A DNA stretch of 13,940 nt from the NCBI GenBank assembly GCA_016283985.1, contig JAEENZ010000143.1, positions 1 to 13,940 on the forward strand. The letters are read 5' to 3'. A program made the translations under genes and the position numbers. Position 1 is the stretch's first letter; each line of letters begins with the position of its first letter. Under the pieces are notes generated by a model. That model had not been told where the DNA came from. It did no database searches and saw only the letters and a list, made by a program, of their open reading frames with translations. The DNA is from Bacteroidales bacterium. Lineage in GTDB: Bacteria > Bacteroidota > Bacteroidia > Bacteroidales > UBA932. Positions 7,887 through 13,940 of this stretch are shown here, piece after piece.

Positions 7887-7919
7887 TCCGTGCGTAAAAA
7901 GTGGCCATTTGCGCACGGA
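7887..7919. repeat. REP-like palindrome R2
   Basis: TCCGTGCGTAAA (7887-7898) pairs with TTTGCGCACGGA (7908-7919), 12 bp with a single T-G wobble. The loop is the 9-nt AAGTGGCCA. The wobble keeps the stem pairable as single-stranded DNA or RNA despite the base change. Its right flank, GGACACCAC, resembles the right flank of L1. Confidence 0.88.
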
Positions 7920-7936
7920 CACCACTTAAATGACAT

Positions 7937-7969
7937 CCCGTGCGTGGGAAGCTGTATTTCACGCACGGG
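7937..7969. repeat. REP-like palindrome R3
   Basis: CCCGTGCGTG (7937-7946) is the exact reverse complement of CACGCACGGG (7960-7969). Two wobbles and an A-T pair extend it inward. The interior (GGAAGCTGTATTT) closely resembles that of L1 (GAAAGCCGTATTT). It follows R2 after a 17-nt gap that ends in ATGACAT. Confidence 0.9.
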
Positions 7970-7975
7970 AGTATA

Positions 7976-8030
7976 CTTTCGCGCAAGGAGACTGGCTTCT
8001 CGTTCCCGGGAATATTCTTTTGCGCTCGGG
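7976..8030. repeat. Probable decayed two-hairpin REP unit (R4)
   Basis: Aligned by eye with gaps, this segment follows the order of R2's right arm, spacer and R3: TTTCGCGCAAGGAGAC, then TTCCCGGGAA (a perfect 10-bp palindrome at 8003-8012), then TTTTGCGCTCGGG. GCGCAA (7981-7986) and TTGCGC (8020-8025) remain complementary. The intact core CCGTGCGT is gone. The assignment rests on order and partial identity only. Confidence 0.4.
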
Positions 8031-8040
8031 GCGCTTTGTA

Positions 8041-10203
8041 CTATAGCGCGAGTTTATGTGAGCCGGGGGAGAGGCGCTGGAGGCGGCCGCGAGTGTCGGT
8101 GACGACTGCGGTGGTGCCTTCGGGGACGGTGATGACGGCATTGATGCGGCGGCCGCGTCGATCCAGCGTAACTTCTATCATGCCGTAGACGGTCTCCAGG
8201 CCGCACTCGATATGCTTGAGGGAACCCATCCGGGGCCGTACGGTGAATTCCCTGAATCCGGGTTCAAGGGGCTCTATGCCAGCCAGGCGCTGGCTGCAGA
8301 GGATGATGCCGTGCCCGCTCCAAGCATGGTTGCTGGAATTCTTGAGTCCGCGGTGCTCCCACAAGGTGCTGTAGCCGTTCATCACCTGGGGGATGTATTC
8401 GCAGAGACGGGCCAGGGCGAGGTCGGGCCTGCCCATGACGAAGAATGCGTCGATCACATAGCGCATGAAATAGGTCTCCGCTTCCTTGCGTTCTGCGAGG
8501 ACTTTCAGGATTGCATCGTACTTGTCCGGTCCGGCTAAGCCCGAAACCACGGCGAGGGCTTGAACGCGGTCATCCGCGGGCCCGTCATAACCCGGGGTCT
8601 TGTAGCAGCTGCCGGTCCAGAAAAGCCGGTTGTAGGATTCTTTCAGGCGGTCCATCATTGCCTCGTCCGAGCCCACGTCATCTATTTTGCCCAGCTGCCC
8701 GGCCAGGTCCCTTTCGCCCTTCAGGGCAAGGTAGTACCACGGGTGCAGCAGGGCTACCCTGTCGATATCGCGGCCGGCATCGGCCCAGTTCCAGCCATTG
8801 GTTCGCTCCAGGGGCAGATCGTCGGAATCCACCACCCAACTCTCGTGGAGATACCTGTGCAGGGCGGGATATACCTCGGGGATGAAGGCATCGTCAGCAC
8901 TGTAGAACCAGTAATCGTGGAAGCCGTACCATCCGGCGGCGGCAAGGCTCTGCTGGGCGAGTTCCCTGTACCAGTTGGAGCATGGAACGGGAGCGTACAG
9001 GCCTCCGTCCGGGGCGGCCCAGTTCGCGAACTCGATGAAACCCTTGCGGGCCAGTTTCCAGGAAGACGGACTCAGTGCGTAGAACGCCTCCATCATCTCG
9101 TGGACCTCGTCTCCTATCCACTGTGCGCGTTCGCGGTCGGGGCAGTCCATCCAGGTGTCCCGCATGCAGATGTATGCCGTGCGCTGAGCCTTCTGCCAGT
9201 ATTCGTTAAGAAGGGGATCGTCGCAGCGGAACCATCCGCTGAAGGAGGTGTCGTAGCCGGTTTCGCGGAACTGCACTTTGCTGATGGTAACTCCCTGGGG
9301 GACAATGTAATACATGTACTCGCCATTCAGCCAGGGCAGATGCTCGTAGACCTGGGAACCCCCGCGGGTAACATACTCTCCACTCACGCATTTAGCCCCG
9401 CCAACGGCATCGTGGTCGGTGACCAGCCGGATGGTCTTGCCGGCGCTGGCATCCAGTTCCATATAGGGGGAGAACTGGGCGTTGTAGGGGAGATGGCAGA
9501 TGAGCGTGTCCCCGCTGCGGCGCACCTCGTCATAATCCTTCAGTCCATAGTCTTTCCAAAGGGGAATGGGGCGGGGGATGAGCTTTCCGAGCGGAGCCTT
9601 GCCGGGCTCGATGGCAAGTTCGAAAGCGCTGCCCATGCGTTTGGAAGTGCCCTTGAACCAATCGGGGTTGAACTTGCGGGCATCATAACGCACGTTGCTT
9701 TCGCTCAGGCGGTAGTTCGGGGCTTCGCCGGATGCGGAGCCATAGGCGAAGTGAACGCATGCATCCCAGCTGGAGTCGGAGAGTATCTCCACGCCGCCGC
9801 CCACAGCTTCGAATAATAGCGCGCAGATGCCGCTGCCCATGTGGCTGAAGCCGCTGCGTCCGAAATACCACACCAGGACGGAGATGACGTTCTCTCCCGT
9901 TTTAAGGTATGGAGCGATGTCCACTGTGTCGTAATAGCCGTCTCCTGGGGCCGGGCCGCGCTTGAGGCCGCCTTCGAGGACCACAGTTTCGCCGTTGATC
10001 CATAGCCAGTATTTACTGTCTGCGGCTATCCTGGCCGGCAGCTCGGCGGGAACGCTGCCGATGGTTACCTTCTTCTGGAAGGCGATCCAGGTGTTGGCAT
10101 CGCTGGGGCTGTAGGCGCGGGAAATCCAGCGTGCTTTCCATGTGTCTGCTGAAAGTTGCAGCGCTGCGAGGAGCAGCGCTGCAACCAAAATGAATCTTTT
10201 CAT
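8041..10203 (-). CDS. GH78 alpha-L-rhamnosidase, secreted
   Basis: This 720-residue protein has a signal peptide (MKRFILVAALLLAALQLSA, cleavage near residue 19). Residues about 20-320 form N-terminal beta-sandwich domains. The (alpha/alpha)6 catalytic domain contains DCPDRERAQWIGD (353-365). In the Bacillus RhaB numbering I recall, D353, E358 and D365 match rhamnose-contacting Asp567, Glu572 and Asp579. E616 in STLWEHRG matches Glu841, and N625-H626 follows in SSNHAWSG. The C-terminal beta domain has the usual AGIEPLEPGFREFTVRPR (641-658). GH78 enzymes invert configuration while removing terminal alpha-L-rhamnose. Its ATG follows the TAG of the preceding gene with no gap (TAGATG), so translation is probably coupled. 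It is the last enzyme gene of the - strand operon. It is shorter than many GH78 proteins but retains the key residues. Confidence 0.92.
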   Translation of the reverse strand: MKRFILVAALLLAALQLSADTWKARWISRAYSPSDANTWIAFQKKVTIGSVPAELPARIAADSKYWLWINGETVVLEGGLKRGPAPGDGYYDTVDIAPYLKTGENVISVLVWYFGRSGFSHMGSGICALLFEAVGGGVEILSDSSWDACVHFAYGSASGEAPNYRLSESNVRYDARKFNPDWFKGTSKRMGSAFELAIEPGKAPLGKLIPRPIPLWKDYGLKDYDEVRRSGDTLICHLPYNAQFSPYMELDASAGKTIRLVTDHDAVGGAKCVSGEYVTRGGSQVYEHLPWLNGEYMYYIVPQGVTISKVQFRETGYDTSFSGWFRCDDPLLNEYWQKAQRTAYICMRDTWMDCPDRERAQWIGDEVHEMMEAFYALSPSSWKLARKGFIEFANWAAPDGGLYAPVPCSNWYRELAQQSLAAAGWYGFHDYWFYSADDAFIPEVYPALHRYLHESWVVDSDDLPLERTNGWNWADAGRDIDRVALLHPWYYLALKGERDLAGQLGKIDDVGSDEAMMDRLKESYNRLFWTGSCYKTPGYDGPADDRVQALAVVSGLAGPDKYDAILKVLAERKEAETYFMRYVIDAFFVMGRPDLALARLCEYIPQVMNGYSTLWEHRGLKNSSNHAWSGHGIILCSQRLAGIEPLEPGFREFTVRPRMGSLKHIECGLETVYGMIEVTLDRRGRRINAVITVPEGTTAVVTDTRGRLQRLSPGSHKLAL

Positions 10204-10791
10204 CTATTCGCGGGTGTCGGTGAAGCAACCGTCATTCACCACTTCGCTGTTCACGGCTTCGTAGAACTTGCCGGGCGTGGCGGGGTTGCGGTACAGGACC
10301 TTGACGAGCTTGATGTTCTTGCAGTTCTCGAAATAGAACAGGGTGGGAACGGGTGTGCCCTCGGGGAGGTAGCCCTTGTCCTTCTGGTCTTTGTAGCTGG
10401 CGAGCACGAGATCCGCACGGCCGTCCACTACACCGTTTCCGCGGGTGGCGAAGATGCGCACGTTCTCAACGCCGATGGCATTGAAAATGGCCTTCTGGCC
10501 CTTGTAGCCGTAGATGCTGTCGGTGCCGATGATGTCGGCGGCCGCATCGAGACGGATGTTTACGCCGCTGCGGAGATTCACGGCTCCGGTGAGGTAACGT
10601 CCAACGCAGAAAGTGAGGGTTCCACCGCCTTTTTCGGCAATGAAATCGATTGCTTTCTGGATGCTGGTGGTATTGTCGATCAGACCGTTACTCTTGATGC
10701 CGAAATAAGAGGCATTCCATTCCTTATTGTTCTGTGCGAGCGCGCTCACGCACAGGAGAGCAGCTGCCGCTATTGCTATGATCTTTTTCAT
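10204..10791 (-). CDS. Short secreted beta-helix protein resembling the N-terminal part of GH28/pectate-lyase-like proteins
   Basis: The 195-residue product has a signal peptide (MKKIIAIAAAALLCVSALAQ). It then resembles the first third of the neighbouring GH28-like proteins: SYFGIKSNGLIDNTTSIQKA (28-47), GGGTLTFCVGRYLTGAVNLR (55-74), and GVENVRIFATRGNGVVDG (107-124). It stops before the region where the catalytic NxDG and DD motifs would appear, so it should not be an active GH28 enzyme by the usual mechanism. Its start overlaps the preceding stop by one base (TAATG), and its own TAG abuts the GH78 ATG, so there is no room for a lost 3' half. It may be a binding or scaffold beta-helix, a lyase of another type, or a fixed truncation product. 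Confidence 0.75.
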   Translation of the reverse strand: MKKIIAIAAAALLCVSALAQNNKEWNASYFGIKSNGLIDNTTSIQKAIDFIAEKGGGTLTFCVGRYLTGAVNLRSGVNIRLDAAADIIGTDSIYGYKGQKAIFNAIGVENVRIFATRGNGVVDGRADLVLASYKDQKDKGYLPEGTPVPTLFYFENCKNIKLVKVLYRNPATPGKFYEAVNSEVVNDGCFTDTRE

Positions 10792-12290
10792 TATTTCTTG
10801 TTCTTGAATTTCTTGACGTTGTTGGTGACGATCTGCTTCTTTTTCTTGTCGGCGCCGGGCTGATCGATCTTCACGCCCTGGAAGTTGAGGCCGACCACGT
10901 CATCCGCGACGATGGCGGGACGGTAATCCTCTCCGGCAACGCTGACCTTCACGTTCTTGAATGTCACGCCTTCTGCATGGCGGATATAGAATCCCCAGGC
11001 GGGAAGCTCCTTCCAGTTGGAGAACTCAGGATAGCTCTTTTCGAGTTCGGGAATGGCCTCGAGTTCGGCCTTGGAACTGCCGCGGTAGGCGTAGTCCTTA
11101 TCTGCCTGGCCGGGATATACTATCTCTATATTCTCGAGGGTGATGTTCTGGATAGGTATGCCTGGAATGCCCTGGATGCCGCTGGGGCACACGTTGCGGG
11201 GCAGATCCTCCACGGGGCCTTCATACATGTAACCGGCGTCCGGTTTGTCGAAAGGAACCTCGGCATACACGTTTTTGATGACGATATCCTTCATGTAAGG
11301 AGTCTGCTCCTGACGGCGGCGGGAACCGGTGCGGATGAAGATGGGGTTGCCGGTATGCAGGCTCTTGAGGCCGTCGATGACCACATCTTCGATCTGTGCT
11401 CCGTCCACGGTCGCTATGGTGATGGCTGAACGGTAGGTGTCTACGATCTCCATGTTATGGAAGCGGAAATGTTTGAACTTGCCGAGAGTGTAGGTGCCGA
11501 ACTTGATTCCGTTGGCACTGGACCGTCCCCAGCAGTTCTCCACGAGGATGTTCTCGGAGAGGCCGTCCTTGCTGTGGCTCTTGAAGCAGTACACGTCGTC
11601 CGCGGCATCGAACCTGCAGTTGCGGATGATAACGTCGGAGCAGTCCACGATGTCGATTCCGTCGTTGTTCCAATACGACTTGGCATCTACTGAAACACCG
11701 TCCACCAGGATGTTGCGGCACTTGTCGTACTGCTGGTTCCAGGATGCGGGGTCCTTGAGGGTGATGCCCGTGATGGTGATGTTCTCGCACTTATAAAAGT
11801 GGAGGTTCTCGGGCCGCTTGCCTTCCTGAAGGCGGTCCAGTTTGAGGGGATCGTCGATCAGGCCGAGATGGCAGTAGTCCACGCCCTTGGTGGCCACCAG
11901 GAAGCCGCGGCAGTTGATTTCACCCTTGCCGGTGATGCCTATGTTCTTCTGGCCGATGGAGAAGATCATCGAAGTCCACTTAGCTTCCGGATCCTTGATA
12001 TAGTCCCAGGGATTCAGGGATCCGAGGATTCGCGCACCCTCCTCGATGTGCAGGGTTACATCGTTCTTGATGTAGATGGTGCCGGTGACGAAATCGCCGC
12101 CCTTGAGTATGAGGCGTCCGCCTCCGTGGGTGGAGATGTAGTCGATTGCCGCCTGCAGGGCCGCCGTGTTAAGCGTTTCCCCGTCGGGCCTGGCACCGAA
12201 TTCGGTGGCAAGGTAATCCTTGGCGCCCGCCTGCACCGCGAATGCGGAGGCTAGGACCAGGACGGATACGATTCTGAGTAATTTCTTCAT
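10791..12290 (-). CDS. GH28-like right-handed beta-helix glycosidase (copy 2), secreted
   Basis: This is a 499-residue protein with a signal peptide ending near AVQAGA (18-23). The beta-helix starts with the GH28/pectate-lyase-like N-terminus YLATEFGARPDGETLNTAAL (26-45). GH28 acid residues are visible: D210 in WNNDGID (207-213) and D231-D232 in AADDVYCFKS (229-238). The usual GHG motif is replaced by SANG (258-261), and the RIK segment by RSAIT (287-291), so the canonical His and Lys are absent. GH28 enzymes hydrolyse galacturonan or rhamnogalacturonan backbones. The altered subsite residues suggest a different or exo-type substrate, which is inference. It is a tandem paralogue of the gene at 12297-13787, starting 6 nt after that stop. 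The tail is Lys-rich. Translation is coupled downstream by TAATG. Confidence 0.85.
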   Translation of the reverse strand: MKKLLRIVSVLVLASAFAVQAGAKDYLATEFGARPDGETLNTAALQAAIDYISTHGGGRLILKGGDFVTGTIYIKNDVTLHIEEGARILGSLNPWDYIKDPEAKWTSMIFSIGQKNIGITGKGEINCRGFLVATKGVDYCHLGLIDDPLKLDRLQEGKRPENLHFYKCENITITGITLKDPASWNQQYDKCRNILVDGVSVDAKSYWNNDGIDIVDCSDVIIRNCRFDAADDVYCFKSHSKDGLSENILVENCWGRSSANGIKFGTYTLGKFKHFRFHNMEIVDTYRSAITIATVDGAQIEDVVIDGLKSLHTGNPIFIRTGSRRRQEQTPYMKDIVIKNVYAEVPFDKPDAGYMYEGPVEDLPRNVCPSGIQGIPGIPIQNITLENIEIVYPGQADKDYAYRGSSKAELEAIPELEKSYPEFSNWKELPAWGFYIRHAEGVTFKNVKVSVAGEDYRPAIVADDVVGLNFQGVKIDQPGADKKKKQIVTNNVKKFKNKK

Positions 12291-12296
12291 CTTATG

Positions 12297-13787
12297 CTAT
12301 TTTAGTTTATAGATTTTTACTTTGTTGAAAACGGTCTGCTTCTTTCCCTTGGGAGCGCTCTTCTGGACTATCGTGAGACCCTTCAGGTCCAGCCCGTTCA
12401 CATCGTCCGCCACCAGGGCGGGGCGGTAGTCTTCGTCTTCCACCACTATCTTCACATTCTTGAAGGTGACGTTGTCGGCGTGGCGGATGTAGAATCCCCA
12501 TGCGGGAAGCTCCTTCCAGTTGGAGAACTCCGGATAGCTCTTCTCGAGCTCCGGGATGGCTTCCAACTCTGCCTTGGATGTTCCTCGGAAGGCATAATCC
12601 GGATCGGCCTTGCCGGGGTAGTGTATCTCCACATTTTCAAGCAGCACGTTTTCGATGCGGAGCCCGGGAATGCCCTGGATGCCGCTGGGGCACACGTTGC
12701 GGGGGAGATCCTCTACCGGGCCCTCGTACATGTAGCCCGCGTCCGGTTTGTCGAAGGGAACCTCGGCGTACATGTTGCGGATGGTGATGTTGCGCATGCA
12801 CGGGGCGGCTCCGGCATTACGGCAGCCGGTGCGGAGGAAGATGGGATTGCCGGTATTAATGCTCCGCAGGCCGTCCACCTCGATGTTCTCGATGGTGGCA
12901 CCGTCCACGCTCGCTATGGTGATGGCGGAGCGGAAGGTGTCGTAAATCTCGATATTCTTGAACTTGAAGTTTCGGAATGTGCCCCGGGTGACCGTGCCGA
13001 ACTTGATGCCGTTGGCGCTGGAACGGCCGCGGCAGTTCTCCACCAACACGTTTTCGCTCACTCCGTAGGCTACGTGGCTCTTGAAGCAGAAGACATCATC
13101 GGATGCATCGAAATCGCAGTCGCGGATGATCACGTCGGAGCAGTCCACCACATCGAGCCCGTCGTTGTTCCAGTAGCATTTGGAATCCACCTTCACGCGC
13201 TCGATGAGCAGGTTCCGGCACTGGTCGTACTGCTGGTTCCAGCTGGCCGGGTTCTTGATGGAAACATCCTGCACGGTAACGCCGTTGCAGCGGTAGAAGT
13301 GTATGTTCTCCGGGCGGATTTCCGCGCTCACGCGGTCCAGGCCTAGCCTGTCGTTAACCACGCCCTTGTGCACGTATTCCACTATCTTGGTGCCCACTTC
13401 GAAGCCCTGGCAATCGATGTCCCCGGAGCCCGTAAGTGCGATGTCATGCTGGTCTACGGCCAGCAGGAGGGCCGTCCATCGGGCGACGGGATCCCGCACG
13501 TAATCCCAAGGATTGGGGGATCCTAGCAGGCGCGCCCCGGCGCTGATATGGAGGTCTACGCCGGATTTCAGATAGAGGGATCCGGAGAGGAAATCTCCTC
13601 CGGAGAGGATGAGCCGGCCGCCTCCGTTTGCGGAGATATGATCAATGGCCGCCTGCAATGCGCAGGTGTTCAGGGTAGTGCCGTCGGCGCGGGCTCCGAA
13701 ATCCGTGGCGAGCCAGTCGCGGGCTCCTGCTGTGAAAGAAAGCAGCATCGCTGCCAGGGAGAGTGAAAATATGCGGCTTGTCTTCAT
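12297..13787 (-). CDS. GH28-like right-handed beta-helix glycosidase (copy 1), secreted
   Basis: The 496-residue protein is the first gene of the - strand operon. I take ATG at 13787, giving MKTSRIFSLSLAAMLLSFTAGA as a signal peptide. The in-frame ATG at 13826 would lie upstream of the promoter -7 element. GH28 acids are present as D209 in WNNDGLD (206-212) and D230-D231 in ASDD (228-231). As in copy 2, GHG is replaced by SANG (257-260) and RIK by RSAIT (286-290). Two blocks are identical to copy 2: 35 residues (341-375 here) and 34 residues (404-437 here). The rest diverges mainly at the N-terminal third and the tail. A role in cleaving rhamnose/galacturonate-containing pectin is inferred from family and operon. 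The predicted leader is only a few bases long. Confidence 0.85.
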   Translation of the reverse strand: MKTSRIFSLSLAAMLLSFTAGARDWLATDFGARADGTTLNTCALQAAIDHISANGGGRLILSGGDFLSGSLYLKSGVDLHISAGARLLGSPNPWDYVRDPVARWTALLLAVDQHDIALTGSGDIDCQGFEVGTKIVEYVHKGVVNDRLGLDRVSAEIRPENIHFYRCNGVTVQDVSIKNPASWNQQYDQCRNLLIERVKVDSKCYWNNDGLDVVDCSDVIIRDCDFDASDDVFCFKSHVAYGVSENVLVENCRGRSSANGIKFGTVTRGTFRNFKFKNIEIYDTFRSAITIASVDGATIENIEVDGLRSINTGNPIFLRTGCRNAGAAPCMRNITIRNMYAEVPFDKPDAGYMYEGPVEDLPRNVCPSGIQGIPGLRIENVLLENVEIHYPGKADPDYAFRGTSKAELEAIPELEKSYPEFSNWKELPAWGFYIRHADNVTFKNVKIVVEDEDYRPALVADDVNGLDLKGLTIVQKSAPKGKKQTVFNKVKIYKLK

Positions 13788-13795
13788 ACTTCCTA

Positions 13796-13827
13796 CAAAT
13801 TTAATCGCAAGCGGACAAAAAAGCAAA
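13796..13827 (-). promoter_or_regulatory. Promoter of the GH28-GH28-beta-helix-GH78 operon
   Basis: On the - strand, TAAATTTG (13803-13796) is a perfect TAnnTTTG -7 element. TTTG at 13827-13824 lies 20 nt upstream, giving a centre-to-centre distance of 26 as expected for -33/-7. The start codon at 13787 is only 8 nt beyond the -7 element, so the predicted 5' leader is about 4-5 nt. The spacer contains A/T-tract DNA. Confidence 0.75.
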
Positions 13828-13837
13828 AAAAATTAGG

Positions 13838-13845
13838 TAACTTTG
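13838..13845 (+). promoter_or_regulatory. -7 element of the divergent + strand gene
   Basis: TAACTTTG matches TAnnTTTG exactly, and the ATG at 13853 follows 7 nt later, again implying a nearly leaderless message. No TTTG at the expected -33 distance was seen. It lies 34 nt from the opposing promoter's -7 element, so the two promoters share an A-rich spacer and could be co-regulated. Confidence 0.5.
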
Positions 13846-13852
13846 GGGCAAG

Positions 13853-13940
13853 ATGATAACCGATCTTCCCTACATTTTGTCGTATCGTGAACAGCAGCAG
13901 CTGTTTTTGTTCGACTGGAACTATATTGCAGACATACTAT
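13853..13940 (+). CDS. 5' end of an unidentified gene, perhaps a DUF6057-like membrane protein, partial
   Basis: ATG at 13853 opens a frame that runs off the window after 29 codons: MITDLPYILSYREQQQLFLF followed by DWNYIADIL. A YxxQxQLFLF-type opening followed by an aromatic/acidic stretch reminds me of Bacteroidetes DUF6057 multi-pass membrane proteins, but the fragment is too short to be sure. It is transcribed divergently from the pectin operon, with a -7 element at 13838-13845. Nothing in the fragment indicates a carbohydrate function. Confidence 0.5.
   Translation, partial: MITDLPYILSYREQQQLFLFDWNYIADIL

Larger units (their letters stand above)
7664..8040. other. 377-bp gene-free region upstream of the RAYT gene, rich in REP-like palindromes
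   Basis: This stretch between the RAYT start and the GH78 stop contains no credible gene. Its proximal half (7664-7834) is AT-rich leader sequence with a degenerate half-site near 7740-7754. Its distal half (7835-8030) holds three intact palindromes and one decayed unit. I found no perfect TAnnTTTG promoter on the - strand for the RAYT gene. It also serves as the 3' region of the - strand GH78 operon. Confidence 0.8.

Noticed and set aside
7835..7969. Possible CRISPR array (regular repeats with 17-nt gaps)
   Set aside because: The repeats are imperfect self-complementary hairpins with differing loops, the gaps are too short for spacers, some gaps resemble each other, and no cas gene is present.
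6639..7969. Conventional insertion sequence with terminal inverted repeats
   Set aside because: There is no DDE transposase, no target duplication was seen, and the palindromes are internally symmetric and repeated on each side. They fit RAYT/REP biology better.
8560..9816. 418-codon open frame on the + strand
   Set aside because: It is antisense to the GH78 gene, whose catalytic motifs are clear. Composition explains the open frame.
10204..10791. Frameshifted or stop-truncated full-length GH28 gene
   Set aside because: The stop codon is directly followed by the GH78 ATG, with no residual GH28 coding sequence after it in any frame.
12480..13346. 288-codon open frame on the + strand
   Set aside because: It is antisense to the first GH28-like gene. 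A similar shadow lies opposite the paralogue, as expected from conserved coding sequence.
13788..13826. Longer start for the first GH28-like gene at 13826
   Set aside because: It would precede the -7 promoter element and put 13 residues before an already complete signal peptide.

Overview
The window looks like a piece of a Bacteroidales chromosome of rather high GC. Support comes from perfect TAnnTTTG promoter -7 elements, weak or absent Shine-Dalgarno sequences, a secreted polysaccharide-degrading gene set, and proteins that read like Bacteroidetes members of their families. I cannot fix the genus.

Layout. Bases 2-112 are the 3' end of a probable long-chain acyl-CoA ligase, followed by a hairpin terminator (159-194) and htpG (212-2062) with its own strong terminator (2169-2202). 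From a promoter near 2218 a two-gene + strand operon encodes a secreted ADP-ribosylglycohydrolase-fold protein (2245-3810) and a GH106-type alpha-L-rhamnosidase (3807-6623), overlapping by ATGA. On the other side a - strand operon starts at a good promoter near 13796-13827. In transcription order it carries two tandem GH28-like beta-helix proteins (12297-13787, 10791-12290), a very short beta-helix protein (10204-10791) and a GH78 alpha-L-rhamnosidase (8041-10203), with junctions of 6 nt, a 1-nt overlap and 0 nt. A divergent gene starts at 13853 and leaves the window. All six enzyme-like proteins have signal peptides. Together they look like an extracytoplasmic module for rhamnose- and galacturonate-containing pectin (rhamnogalacturonan-like material), though substrate is inferred from families only and no SusC/SusD pair is in view.

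Between the two convergent operons lies the most unusual part. A - strand gene (6734-7663) encodes a REP-associated tyrosine transposase (RAYT)-like HUH protein with an extra C-terminal helical domain. It is flanked on both sides by a family of palindromes built on CCGTGCGT/ACGCACGG: two on its 3' side (6639-6726), three on its 5' side (7835-7969), and apparently decayed relatives at 7740-7754 and 7976-8030. A two-hairpin unit with a related spacer occurs on both sides in the same orientation. This resembles the RAYT/REP systems described mainly in Proteobacteria, here in a Bacteroidales setting and placed exactly between two rhamnosidase genes.
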